This document shows positions 11,554-22,977 of a stretch of 64,000 nucleotides of DNA, piece by piece; position 1 is the stretch's first letter; every line of letters begins with the position of its first letter. Source of the stretch: Linnemannia schmuckeri (lineage: Eukaryota > Mortierellomycota > Mortierellomycetes > Mortierellales > Mortierellaceae); contig JANATG010000004.1 of assembly GCA_029449235.1 (NCBI GenBank), positions 682,001-746,000 on the forward strand, written 5' to 3'. The position numbers and the translations under genes are program-made. The notes beneath the pieces are model-generated. The model was not told where the DNA came from. It ran no database searches and saw only the letters and a list, made by a program, of their open reading frames with translations.

Positions 11554-13913
11554 GGTGTTGGGGCTTGTACTTTTGGGGTCAGGAGAAAAGAATATTGGAG
11601 AAGATAGTTGTTCGTTGAATAGTAAAGTTGAAAAAAGTGACGAAGGGAAAAGCGAATCGACTCTTTAAACGGGTTCTGTGTGTCGATTAGTTGCTGCCAA
11701 TTCTTTCCTAGAATGGGGGGGACGGGTCGTTGACTATCGGGGCGCGTGATGTGTGCATATAGAGAATTCAGATAAGAGCTGCGAGGAAACACAAGTAACC
11801 AAATAATTTTACATTGGATAAGACCACAATTTTTCTTGTCGCTTACACTCTAAAACCTGTAAGATGTAGCAAGGGCACACGTCAACATATAACGCGTTTT
11901 TTTTGTCGGGGAAGGGAGGCAGAAGAGGTGCAAGTATTGTTTTGTCAAGTTCAGGAAAGGGAAACAATGTGGGTTTCTCATCAAGAGAGAAGAGCGATAG
12001 TAGAGATATATTCGTATTGTTCTCCGTTGTGAGGAAATAGATGCTGGTGGTAGAGTGACGAGTGGAGAGGATAGTGGAAGAGAGAGTGAATGTCTTGTTA
12101 AATTTTTGATGTGTGCTCTCGTTACGTCTTACAAGTTACAACTAAGTGAAAATTGTCTCTTAGCAGAACACTCTCTGCAAGTATTCATCACGTGCCCCGA
12201 TCGTCAACAGCCCCTCAATAATGGGTTTAGGCGCCCATTATCCCACAGACTCATGGGAACATGTCGTCACTGTATTAATTTGAGGTGTAAGTTAACAAGT
12301 TAACGGGTCCCTTGAAATTTTGAGGGAGCATGTTTCGTCAGCGCCCCCTTTGTGTCTCTCTGTGTGGATTCAGACAGGCAATCCATCCATCCCCTCCCAC
12401 CCTCATTCACATCCATTTCTCACTTTCCTCACCCCGTGCCCCTTGAGAGAGATAGTATTTGTTCCCTCCCCTTCCTTTTTGCCTTTTTGATTTCTTTCTT
12501 CTTTTTCCTTCACCGCTCTTTCCCCCCTCTTCCTCTTTATCCTTCCCCCCACACCACCAACAACCATAAAAAACCCACCGACCAAGTCCCACTTGTCCGT
12601 CTGCTTATATCAAGCCAATCTCAGCGCCTAAGTTTCGGTATGTCTGTCTTCTCTACCACCAAGATGGACATCCTTTCCTGTCTACCAGAACCGTACTCCT
12701 CTTCTTCTCTGGCCGGTCCTTCTCCTACGTGTCTCGCTGCTCATCATCCGCCGCCGTGATCAATCAATAATCTTTTTTTCTTATTTCACGTCAACAAACA
12801 AACTCGACACGTCACCATAACAACAACAACGACGACACTCAGCAAAATATGCGACAACGACACCGGCAACAACGATCATAAGCGACAAGCAACTTGCCCG
12901 GGTGTCATCTCGTCTCTTCAACAGCGACCTGATAGGTGTCTTTTTTTTGACAACTTGTCTCCACAGCTCACTGGTCGGTTACGATACAGGCGCTTTGTCC
13001 TCTTTTCGCCTCTGCACACGCAGCCTTCCTTTTGGCTGGCTGTGTCGACGACCGCGCGCGCACACACGCACGTCAGGGCGCTTTTCGTTTCCTAAGAGGT
13101 CCTTTTGTCGTTGTTGACAGGATGAGGGAGGGATTGGAGGTCGAGACAGTGAAACGAGATCGGATCGCGGTTCACTGCCACCCATCCATCAGCAGCTGCT
13201 GCAGTTTGCGCGCGAGCTTGAGCTTGGATAGCCCTCTCCCCTTCTTGTCCCGACCCAGCGACTTTGGTTGCTGGCTTGTATCGGTTCGAGTGGATTAAGA
13301 CGGACGTCACTGTCTCTTTGGGTTCGGATTCACTCCCCTCTCCAAAGTCCTTTGCGCCTGTTTGCCCCCTTTTTCAACCAAGTCAACAAAACAACAACAA
13401 CCCCGACAGACATGACAACACCACACCACACAGGAGGAGCACCAACAATAATAACAGCAGCAACGAGCATTAAAAGCCACGCCACCAGATCAGAGAGAGA
13501 CACACAAGGCACATGCAGATAGAGAGAGGAGACCCCGGCTTTCAATATCTTCGCTGGCGAGTTCTCAGGAGGATGTCCCACACACACCACACACGCACTC
13601 TTTATTGTTGTTTTCCTATTTTTACAACTGCGCCGTCCCATCTTTTCCACTAAGTGCTTGGCCTCCCTCCCACCCTCCTTCTTCCTTCGCCTTTCATTAT
13701 GCTCTTTTGATTGTTTCAAGAAACGCCGTGTCCCTTTCCGCTCTTCCTGGATTCGATCGCAACGAGACAAAAACAAAAACCACACAATACTAAACGAAAC
13801 CCCTCAACTCCTGTCAACCTACCTCCTACTTGTTTCCATCCTGCCGTCTTCGTCTTCGCCTCTATCTTTTGGATCGGATCTATACAGCCCTCCCCCACAA
13901 CTCTTTTACAACC
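11554..13913. other. Intergenic region and long 5' leader of SUB2
   Basis: No protein-coding gene is supported. From 12350 onwards the + strand is dominated by C/T-rich runs and CA-rich stretches of the kind found in fungal promoters and leaders. The block directly upstream of the SUB2 start (about 13370-13913) probably contains its transcription start and untranslated leader. At 12291-12304 GTTAAC occurs twice within 14 bases. The small open frames here have low-complexity composition and were not called. Confidence 0.4.
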
Positions 13914-15584
13914 ATGACCGACCACCACGACGATCTTGTTGACTACGACGAGGATGATGATGTTATCCAGTCCATCAACGCCGTTCCCGCCGCCGCTCAG
14001 CCTGATGCTGCCGAAGAGTCAAAGGACAAGAAGGGTTCCTATGTCGGTGTCCATTCGACCGGTTTCCGTGATTTCCTCTTGAAGCCCGAGTTGTTGCGTG
14101 CCATTGTCGACTGTGGTTTCGAGCATCCTTCTGAGGGTAAGCCCTTTTTGCTATTCTCTTTTGTATTTGATTTGCTGTAAGCGGAGACGGACCAGTGAAC
14201 ACTCCTCCAACTTGTTCTGACTCGTCATCTCCCTTTTGTTAAACGACCAATAGTCCAGCAGGAGTGCATCCCCCAGTCCATCCTCGGAATGGATATTCTC
14301 TGCCAGGCCAAGTCTGGTATGGGTAAGACTGCCGTCTTTGTCCTCGCATCTCTCCAGCAGGTCGAGGCTGTCCCTGGTGAGGTCTCTGTTGTTGTCCTCT
14401 GCCACACCCGCGAGTTGGCTTTCCAGATCAAGAATGAGTACGCTCGCTTTAGCAAGTACTTGCCCGAGGTCCGCTCTGAGGTCTTCTACGGTGGTACCCC
14501 CATCAAGAGAGATCAGGACATTCTCCGCAACAAGGAGCTCTGCCCCCACATCTTGGTCGGAACCCCCGGTCGTGTCCTCGCCCTTATCAAGGACAAGACT
14601 CTCAACCTTAAGAATGTCAAGCACTTTGTTCTCGACGAGTGCGACAAGATGCTTGATCAGATTGGTATGTCTTTTTATTGATTTCCTTGCTGCTTTCCTC
14701 CTCTTCTTCTTTGGGTTGAATGCTATGAAGTGATGACAACAATATGCTACTTTAACCCAGCTCGTTTAAGGACAATATACGTTCCTCATGAGATGACGTT
14801 AAATCTGACACCATGCTTCGATCCACATATGTACTCCTTTGGAACAATTGAACCAAGCCACGTGTTCTCTTCAACATATGATACTAACCGCGCCAACCTC
14901 CGTGTTACATTGTGAACAGATATGCGCCGCGATGTCCAGGAGATTTTTAGGGCCACACCCCACCACAAGCAAGTCATGATGTTCTCGGCTACCTTGAGCA
15001 AGGACACCCGCGTCACCTGCAAGAAGTTTATGCAGAACCCTCTCGAGATTTACGTCGATGACGAGACCAAGCTCACCCTCCACGGTCTTCAGCAGTACTA
15101 CGTCGGAATCACCGAGGCCCAGAAGAACCGCAAGCTCAACGACCTTTTGGATTCCCTTGAGTTCAACCAGGTCTGCATCTTTGTGAAGTCTGTTGCCCGT
15201 GCTGAGCAGCTCAACAAGTTGTTGCAGGAATGCAACTTCCCCAGTATCGCCATTCACGGATCGATGGACCAGGCGGATCGTATTGCCAAGTACAAGTCCT
15301 TCAAGGAGTTCAACAAGCGCATCCTCGTCGCCACTGACGTCTTCGCCCGTGGTCTCGATGTCTCCCGTGTCAACGTCGTCATCAACTACGACGTCCCTGA
15401 CGCAGCCGACACCTACCTCCATCGTGTCGGTCGTGCCGGTCGTTTCGGTACCAAGGGTCTCGCCATCACCTTTGTTGCCGATGAGGCCGACACTGAGATC
15501 TTGAAGAGCATCCAGGCCCGTTTTGAGGTCCAGATCCCTGAGCTCCCCGAAGAGATTGATGTCTCAACCTACATGACTGCCTAA
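13914..15584 (+). CDS. SUB2: ATP-dependent RNA helicase SUB2 (UAP56/DDX39 family)
   Basis: A DEAD-box ATPase of the spliceosome and the TREX mRNA-export complex; it acts in the nucleus in pre-mRNA splicing and in loading export adaptors. Three exons, 13914-14136, 14254-14664 and 14920-15584, give 432 residues, close to the usual length of about 430-446. Motifs in order: Q-motif region (GFRDFLLKPELLRAI...), Walker A AKSGMGKT at residues 93-100, TPGR, motif II DECD at 202-205 (DECD rather than DEAD is the hallmark of this family), SAT, ARGLD, and HRVGRAGRFG. The acidic N-terminus (DDLVDYDEDDD) is also typical. The ATG is preceded by ACC and is the first Met before the conserved acidic segment. 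Codon use is C/G-ending and biased, as expected for a highly expressed housekeeping gene. Confidence 0.97.
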
Positions 15585-15813
15585 GTCATTCTTTTTTCTC
15601 TTCTCTATGGACGTTTTCCGTTTGCTGCTCTTCAAAACATACACACACACCTGTCCCTCTTTCTCCTCTTTATGTTCGATTGAGTGAGGAAGAGATCCGA
15701 TAACCTGGACGGGAGCACTCACAAAACAAAAAACAACAACCAACAATTAACCAACACCAAAACCACAACAGCACATCTCTTTTTGCGGAAACGTGTACAA
15801 ACCTCTGTAATAT

Positions 15814-15819
15814 AATAAA
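15814..15819 (+). terminator. Polyadenylation signal AATAAA
   Basis: AATAAA lies about 230 bases downstream of the SUB2 stop codon, followed by an A-rich stretch, which fits a 3'-end processing site. Confidence 0.5.
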
Positions 15820-15871
15820 AGCTACAAAAAAAAACACAATCCGATCGCAGTAACCTTATCACCATTGTTCG

Positions 15872-16390
15872 ATGCAGGTCATCTTCCTCATTGTCATCAC
15901 CGTCCTCTAAGCCAATGGTGTCGAAGCATCGTCGTCTCTCCTCGGCAACAGCGCCGTCTTACAGAGACGCCAAGACCCTGCTGCAGCACCAACAGTAGCA
16001 GTTGATAAGACTACAGAGCTCAACGGTTGTTACATATCCAAGTTCGCCCATCGTATTTTTAATACCATGAAAGTCAACGAGTTCAACGAGTGTTTGAGGA
16101 CCGCGAGCGCCAGTGTCGGAGGAGGAGGAGGAGGAGGATAAGAGATGGAAACGGAAATAGAGGATCAACAGTTGGGGAATGAGTGTCGTGCGGCTTCGAG
16201 ATGTATGAGCAGCCGTTTGTTGGCGATGTCGAGAAAGATAGCCAGGATTCTTCGAAAAGAATTTGGAGATTGTTATCTTGTTGAGACAGGTAGAGCACCC
16301 CCTGCCCGACCACAAACACAACCTCCACGACTACCTTCGGGACCCTCCCTACCCCAAATTCCGATTCCTCTGCCACCACCACGAAGCTAG
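15872..16390 (+). pseudogene. Remnant of a small secreted protein gene
   Basis: One reading frame opens with a signal-peptide-like start (MQVIFLIVITVL), hits TAA at codon 13, and then continues open in the same frame for about 76 codons with two cysteines (NGCYISK, FNECLRT). It reaches a Gly run and a second TAA (16139-16141), then continues in frame for 81 more codons with further Cys, Arg and Leu residues and a Pro-rich end. The same frame spans two stops, and the start resembles a cleavable leader, so I read it as a decayed secreted-protein gene. I do not recognise the family. An unrecognised intron, or no gene at all, are alternatives. Confidence 0.3.
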
Positions 16391-16618
16391 CAGAGGTGTC
16401 ATACATAGGGTTATTAGAATTTGATTCGCAAAGATAATATATGCGTAGAAAGGAGCTTGGGCGAATGGGGTAGGATAGAAGGAGAGAATAGTACAGATGG
16501 TTTGAACATCGTCTGAAGTTTATTATTCCTTTTGAACTCCAGTTTCACCACGCACGTGGAATGAGACACCAAGAAGAAATCTTAACGTTTTTATTTCAAT
16601 CCAAAAACACTCTATCCC

Positions 16619-18134
16619 AAAATGGGTGTGACAAAGCTACGATTTCAAACCGCCACGGTGGGCACATCAAATTAGTACTCTTCCCCATCGGTTGCGGGGA
16701 GGAGAGTATTTGCGCTCGGCCTTGACATGCAAGGGGGCTGGAGCGAGCATTGCACTCATCTCATCGTCCTGTGAATCTCCTTCTTCATCGCTCTCCTTAA
16801 TTCTCTCCTCCTCCTCGGCTTGTTCCTCCTCGCCATCATCTTCATGCTCATTATCCCATTCCTCGGCTTCTTCCTCTTCTTCCTCCGCTTGCTCTTCATT
16901 CCAACCCTCAACGTATGGGTCTTGATACCCTTCAGGAAGAGCTTGACGGATGTTGTAGAGACGCCCAAGAGGAAGCCCGTTGAGCGCAAGTGCAAAGTTG
17001 CGGTTTACCTCTCGAATCCATCCTCTTGCCATTGCCGCAGTGATCCGACGTATGTCATTCAGAACGTGACCGGCAAGGGTCTCTTCCTGGACCACCTGTT
17101 GCCGGACATGGCTCCTTACGCTGCTAAATACTGATTCAACGGCGTTAAGATGTGGACTGTAGGGAGGGAGGTAAAGAAGAAAGTGGCCAGTGGCAGCCAC
17201 AGCGTTCCTTACCATAACCGTCTTGTGAAACGGTACATTGTCCATGACAATTATTCGGCGTTGTTCATTGAGCGCTGGAAAGAGCATTGTCTGCAAAAAC
17301 TGAGTGAGCGTTTCTTGGTTGAAGGTGCACGGTTTGAAGTCGGAGGCGAGGATGCCCGTCCTGTCGAGAGCAACGATCAAAGAGAAGTTGGGGCCACGGT
17401 TGTAGGGAACCCTCTGAAAGACACGCCTGCCTCGGGGAGTGCGTCCGTACTTGCGCATGATGTGCAAGTTAAAGCCCGCTTCAGCAATGTAGACAAAGTG
17501 GTTCATATTACCAGGACTGGGGAGAACGTTCTCGGCCCATCGTTGTCGCTCCTCGATGTACTCGGGATCATTGTATCTCTCTAACTCGGCCCTCATCAGC
17601 TTGAGAGTGTAGGTGGTAAGCTTGTTGAGAGCCTTGTCGACGGCACGCTGAGAGATAGGGGGATCAAACTGGAAATGCTCGTTCAGCTGTGTGGTGAGCC
17701 ACCAAACAGGACGATCGGCAAACTCGTCCAGGTGATCGGTAAGCCAGTCAAGATGCTCTGCCTCGAGTCGCCGATTATGGCTGCCGCCTCTTGGGAGTTT
17801 GGCGATGCGACCGGTTTGAAGAAAGGTATCAACAATGGTCTTGACAGTTGAGCGAGGGTACTTGAGCATCTGAGCAACATGGGTAATGCTCATTCCTTGG
17901 TCAGTGACCATATCGATGATCATCTCCCGAGTGCTGTCGTCAACCCGGTTGTTTCTTTTCTGTCTGATGGGTGGCATGGTGCTGCAAAGAGGGCTTTGTA
18001 TGATAATGATAATGATATGTGTGTGTATGCAAGAGGTATGGTCGTGAATGTGAGTTGCAGTGCAACAGGTCGACTTATTCGATCCGTACAATATGAGACA
18101 AAGTTGATTAAGGGTTTTTGGTGAAACCCATTTT
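16619..18134 (-). mobile_element. Probable Tc1/mariner-like element around the transposase
   Basis: The transposase frame is flanked by short sequences in opposite orientation (AAAATGGGT at 16619-16627 and ACCCATTTT at 18126-18134), each in an A/T-rich context. These may be inner parts of degenerate terminal inverted repeats. I could not find convincing outer ends or a TA duplication, so the limits given are minimal and tentative. Confidence 0.3.
16667..17977 (-). CDS. Tc1/mariner-IS630-type DDE transposase, open but with altered first catalytic residue
   Basis: An intact frame of about 436 residues. The N-terminus has a helix-turn-helix (MSITHVAQMLKYPRSTVKTIV), then a second DNA-binding region, then a DDE_3-type catalytic core. 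The first motif, normally containing Asp in the form 'YIDEAGFNL', reads YIAEAGFNL here. The second Asp is kept (IIVMDNVPFH), as is the third acidic residue after the Pro-Pro-Tyr-Ser-Pro block (LNAVESVF). The C-terminus is an unusual acidic Glu-rich tail of about 60 residues. I chose the Met at 17977 because residues upstream of it in the frame look like non-coding repeats (HTHIIIIIIQ). Loss of the first Asp would be expected to abolish cutting, so this may be a recent dead copy or a non-catalytic DNA-binding protein. Confidence 0.85.
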   Translation of the reverse strand: MPPIRQKRNNRVDDSTREMIIDMVTDQGMSITHVAQMLKYPRSTVKTIVDTFLQTGRIAKLPRGGSHNRRLEAEHLDWLTDHLDEFADRPVWWLTTQLNEHFQFDPPISQRAVDKALNKLTTYTLKLMRAELERYNDPEYIEERQRWAENVLPSPGNMNHFVYIAEAGFNLHIMRKYGRTPRGRRVFQRVPYNRGPNFSLIVALDRTGILASDFKPCTFNQETLTQFLQTMLFPALNEQRRIIVMDNVPFHKTVMVRNAVAATGHFLLYLPPYSPHLNAVESVFSSVRSHVRQQVVQEETLAGHVLNDIRRITAAMARGWIREVNRNFALALNGLPLGRLYNIRQALPEGYQDPYVEGWNEEQAEEEEEEAEEWDNEHEDDGEEEQAEEEERIKESDEEGDSQDDEMSAMLAPAPLHVKAERKYSPPRNRWGRVLI

Positions 18135-18178
18135 CTAATCATGCACGAAAATTCACCAAGATGTTTTTGAGTAATCAC

Positions 18179-18976
18179 ATTGACGTACTTTGGTGTTTTA
18201 TTGCACGTGAGTGGCGAAACTAGAGTTTAAAAGAGACAAGAGTAATGACAAAAAAAAACTTTACTGCTCGCCTCGGTGTCCTTACTTTAGTGCAGGCATT
18301 CTTTTTTACGTCTATCGTCGGCCCTCTTTTTTACGTCTTTCGTCGGCTCTCTTAAAGCACGCCACCTCGTGGACATCATTATTGAAGAGTGAGCGACTTT
18401 TTTGATTTGTGGCCACTGTGTTGAGGAAGCGCAAAAAAAAAGAAATCAAGAGGATCCTCGGGTACAAACATTGCATGCACACGCCGGACCAGATCGCCAA
18501 TGAATGTGAGGGGGGAGTCCTCGCTTACTTGCTGGCTCGAGCATGGAGGTTGGAAGGTTATCCTTTTTGGCTAAGAAAAATCTCGAAGAAGACAATGCTT
18601 CACTGCCTTTGGTTTTTTTTTTCTCTCTCGTACCGTTTTTTTGCCCTTGCCCACGAATGAGGTCTACACATTTTTGGGAAAATCCCTTTTTTGGATCTTT
18701 GTTTTTGATACATACACACAACAAAACAATAACACCAACAGAAAATTAGAAAGTTACCTGCCTTGAGCGATAGCGAAGCACTTGAGGAAAAGGTATCGTG
18801 TGGCGTCGATTTGCTTGGAGAAAGCTAGCTTGATAAAGGGCACAAGCACGTCATCAACTCGAGAACAGCGACATACTTTTCATATCGTTTTTGGTTTGTT
18901 TAATTGGCAATGGTATACAAAATATGTCCTGTTGTTAAATAGGAGCAAGGCATACAGAAAGCAAACAAAAGGACGT
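18179..18976. other. Intergenic, with a short tandem duplication
   Basis: No gene is supported. At about 18299-18352 a unit of roughly 25 bases (TTTTTTACGTCT...CGTCGG) is repeated twice in tandem with two or three differences. The remainder is T-rich and unremarkable. Confidence 0.4.
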
Positions 18977-21900
18977 CTAGTTCTCTAAATCGTCATCAGG
19001 AGACAACGATCCATCCCTAGCATCGCGCTGCTTGAGCTAACCTCAATTTGTCGCACTGAGACCAACCGTGTCTACTATAACAGTATCCGTCGCAACAAAC
19101 GCCGTGTGTCCGGAACTCCAAACTAGCCTCGCAGAGAATCCGTCATCCTATCTACCAACCAACCGCCATGCTTGCACACGGTCGACTCTGGAACCAGTTA
19201 CAAACTCCAATGCGTTTGGTCTCCAAGCAATACCAGTGACATCCCCGAGAAAATCTCGAAGGACCAGAGCGCATTCCCACATTTGCACCGCCTCTCTCAC
19301 AACCAAGTTCCAAATCCACACACAGTCTTTGCAAACGGTGGCAATCCACTGGCCACAAAGCGAAAAGGCAATGGAGCCAAAAAAAAGCCCGTATGTTGCA
19401 AAGAGTGTGAAGGTTCTTCGCTGTCCTCGTCCCACAACTCCACAAAATCGCTTTCTCTCAGTCTTATCGCGATCAGCTTTCTACTCGGCGGATTACTTAT
19501 GACGACTGGTTTAGAAGGCCAGACATCCACAGATACTCATGGTTCACCAGTAGCCACCTCCCAGACTCGAATAGTTCCATCTCTGCTTCCAGATATGAGC
19601 TGCCACCCACATGTTGAAAATGTCACACTCAAGCCACCATTGCTGTGATGCCAAGGCACAAGGCCTGGTGTTTCTGAGTGGGCAGCCCAAAGGCGCACAG
19701 TTTTGTTGCGGCTACCGGAAGCAATCCACTGGCCATCAGGTGAGAATACCAACGCATTGATTCATTCTGTGTGACCTTGGAGGACAAAGTCTACGGTGCC
19801 AGATTCGACTTTCCATGTCCTGATATTGCTATCTAGGCCACCGGCGACTATTCGACGACCATCAGGCGAAACCGCTACGCCCTCAGCTTGATAAAAACTG
19901 CATGAAGTCGAACAACTTGACTCTTCAGTCACTGCAACATGCTGTTGAAGAGTCCCAGATTTGCAGCCAGAGATGAGGCACCTTTCATCCGGAGAATAGG
20001 CGACGCAAACAACGCCCCAATCTCCATTCTTGAGGACCAAGCTCATCTGCCCAGAATACGTGTCAATATTCGTGTCGTCCTATCAACACCTCCAGAGACA
20101 ATGCTTCGTCCACCAGGCGAGTACTCATCGCTGTCAACCTCTTCAGTATGACCCTGCAAGACAAAAAGAATGGCACCCGTCCGAGGATCTCACAGCCGCA
20201 CGGTCTTGTCGCCGCTGGCTAAGGCAATCTGATTGCCTGAAGATGAAAATGCTACGGCATTGACTGCGCCCGGATGCCCCTGCAGAGTAAAATCCGCCGA
20301 TCCAGTTTGACAGTTCCACAATCGCACTGTACAGTCATCGCAGCCGGAAAGAAGATGCTGACCAGAGGGTGAGTAAGCGATACTTCTAACTTGTTCGTTG
20401 TGGCCTTGCAGGGCGCGAGACGCTGTCCAGGTTGTGGTGTCGTAAATGTTGATGTGGCGATGACCGAGACTCGCAGCAAATGATCCCCGTTTGGGGAGTA
20501 GGCAATTGAGTGCACCACGAAACGCTCCTCCAGATATGGCAGCTCTCCGAACTGCACTCTTTCCATTCATGCCTTGCTAAGATCTGCCTGCCGAATCCAA
20601 CTTCTGGTAAGGTTGACGCCTGTCAGATCCGCTCTCTGCAGCTGAGTCGAATCGAGCTGTCCGCCAGACTAATTAGCTCCTGGAATGCGGACGCCTCGAA
20701 GATCAGCCCCATTGAAACGTACTCCTGCCTTGACCAAGGTGGCGATAGCGTTCGCCGCAGCGTGAGCAGCATGGATGTCGGTCTTGGACCGCTCAATGAA
20801 CGCGAGAAGCTGTTGCTTGTATTCATGGTCCAACTGCACGCGTTCCGCTAAGAACTGTATGATCGAGGGTTCTGCAACAAGGTCCTTTTGGGACAGTGAG
20901 TGGTTGTCGATATTACTGGAGTTGGACCATGGATGCGGAGTAAACTCGCCGTTGCTGTCAGCAGGTCTCCAGATGGTGCGAGAATAAAAATACTCCAGGA
21001 TAGATCGGTGGACAAAATGATACTGCGTCCCAACTCGGCTCAACAAACTGGCCCCACCTAGGAGGGAGATGTCAGGCTCAGGACCAAAAAACGCTGCTTT
21101 CCATGAGGTTCCGTCGCGCCTTTGGGCGTAGACGACAAAGGGTCTGCACTCCTGCTCTTGAAAGGTTGCCGCTGCAAGGTCGTGCTGAAACCGGATCCCG
21201 TTCGGCTCGAATCCGTCTTCAAGTAACCCTTCGAATGCCAAATGCTTGCCCTTGCCCAGTCTGTGCTCCTGCGGGCGACGTTTGTTGACTCCAAGCCAGT
21301 GATCAACAAAAGTGTTATATAGCTGAATACGAGTGACGCGGAGCTGCGAGATATTGGTCTTGCCTTGTACGATGTTCGGAAGTGCCTCCAGACAGAGCGC
21401 CAAAAGGAAAGGATTCCTGACTAGATCCACCAAATTAGGGATAGTTGTCAGCTTTTTCATGTAGTCCTCCTTGAACCACGTTCGTGGCTCGAGAGGTACG
21501 TATCGCTCGACATAATCTTCGATCTGCTCCTTGGGGAGGGGGTGATGACAGCTTCCTGGAAGAGGTCGTTGGCGATGCGGTGATATTGATTGGTTGCCGT
21601 TGACACAAATCACCCTCTATAGTCTGGTCCGAGGTACTGAGTGCAGCAGGCGATGAGCAGCTTGACACTCCACTGTCTCCGTCGGTTGAGGAGGTTTGTA
21701 GTGTGGAGGTTGATGTGAGCTGGCTTTCATCGTAGCCATCACAAATCAACATGAACTGGCGGTGCAGCTTTAGCTCACGGATCTAGTCGTCCGTAAAGTC
21801 GTGCGTCCTCAACTGCTCTGCAACCAGTTCCTTTTCTGGTCGCTCCAGGGCTGGCAGATTGACGAAGAGTGGGATGTGGCCACCGGGCTGGTAGTGCTGC

Positions 21901-22268
21901 CAGAGCCAATGTTCCAGGTGCCGATTGAACGTTGACTTGCCTGCTCCCGAGTCGCCAAGAATCAGCATCACTTGACAACTAGCAGAAAGGAAGTCCTTGA
22001 CCTTCTCCATTAGAAGGAGCAGTTTGTCATCCGAGGATTGGAGATTAGGCTTGGCTAAAGGATCTATGTTGACTACCTGCCTGTATTCTTCGATTCTTAG
22101 GGCCTTCATCTTAAGCAGCATGTCTTCGGCTGATGGGGTCGCTGAGCAGGCCCCGGAATACTGGCCCCGAGAGACAGAGCATCCATCGAGTCTTCCAGCT
22201 CTACGTTGTCGGATACTCAGCAAGGGGGGTGAGAAACGTCGAATGGGTCTTGGTGCCGCTGAGGCCAC
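18977..22268 (-). pseudogene. Decayed NACHT-pentapeptide-WD40 (STAND/NLR-like) gene
   Basis: Read on the minus strand: a NACHT NTPase with Walker A GDSGAGKST (about 21960) and Walker B-like FMLICDGYDE (about 21750), a helical region (to about 20750), pentapeptide-like repeats (GADLRGVRIPGA and further pieces to 20570), and at least six WD40 repeats (for example GHNEQVRSIAYSPSGQHLLS and SRNKTVRLWAAHS) ending near 18977. STAND proteins of this layout act in fungal non-self recognition and programmed cell death; that role here is inference. Lesions are many: TAG at 21783-21785, a frameshift plus TGA near 21620, a stop at about 20669, frame changes within the WD40 region, and two stops near 19040. 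The original start was not identified. Confidence 0.85.
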
Positions 22269-22794
22269 TCACGGCGGGAACTGGTGAGAAAAGGGATATT
22301 TCGCAGGTCACAAGTTTTTTTAAGAACGATGCGAACCAAACTTATCAAATCTTTTGATCATCCACTGCGCTGCCAAGATCGTCTTTGGCGACCACGACTT
22401 GTGTTTTCTTGTGTGCTTGGATTTGCGTATTTGTCGTAGATAAACGGAGATCCAAAAACATTGATCCCCTCTTTACGAATTACATCTCTCCCAAAAGTGC
22501 CTAAAATACAATAAGCATACATAGCAGCATGCATGAGCACGACAGTGAGGCCCTCGTCTTTCGTTCTTTCATTCTTGAAAAGACTAATATCCTTGATCGT
22601 AATGAGGCGCTGCATCTGACGCATTAGTATTAGTAGCTATTGTACTTGTCGCCTACTCTTCCTGGTGATTTCCCGCAGTTTTTTGTATGTCTAGCTTACT
22701 CTACGACTTTTATTTTGATTTACGCCCACCTGCATGCACGTTTCGAACGTTCGTTCAGAGAGATTTGAGACCCAAGGAAGGAAAGGGGAAATCT
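22269..22794. other. Intergenic, upstream of the NACHT pseudogene
   Basis: A minus-strand frame of 88 codons (22358-22624) has no recognised domain and could be an upstream fragment of the decayed NACHT gene. Nothing else is seen. Confidence 0.3.
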
Positions 22795-22977
22795 GGGGGG
22801 ATATTCAGTAAGAAAAGGTACACGGGATGTAAACAATAACGAATGAACGGCAGCCAATCATTCGCTTGGGGAAAACCCGCTAGTGTATTTTATTGCGCTC
22901 TTCCTCGACCGGATGATTGGCTGCCGCTCATCGTTATTGTTTACATCTCGCGTACTTTTACTTACTGAATACCCCCC
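22795..22977. repeat. Foldback (MITE-like) element with about 67-bp inverted arms
   Basis: The left arm (22795-22862) and right arm (22911-22977) are inverted copies of each other with a handful of mismatches. Both contain the cores GGCAGCCAATCAT and GATGTAAACAATAACGA, read in opposite directions, and both outer ends are runs of six G or C. The loop is about 48 bases. A hairpin with long near-perfect arms and no open frame is typical of a non-autonomous foldback or MITE element. No clear target-site duplication is visible. Confidence 0.85.

Noticed and set aside
12352..12759. A 135-codon plus-strand frame upstream of SUB2
   Set aside because: The translation is Ser/Pro/Phe-rich from C/T-rich leader sequence and lacks any conserved feature.
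16619..18134. Full terminal inverted repeats and TA target duplication for the Tc1/mariner-like element
   Set aside because: Only a nine-base inverted match was found; longer alignment of the flanks was not convincing.
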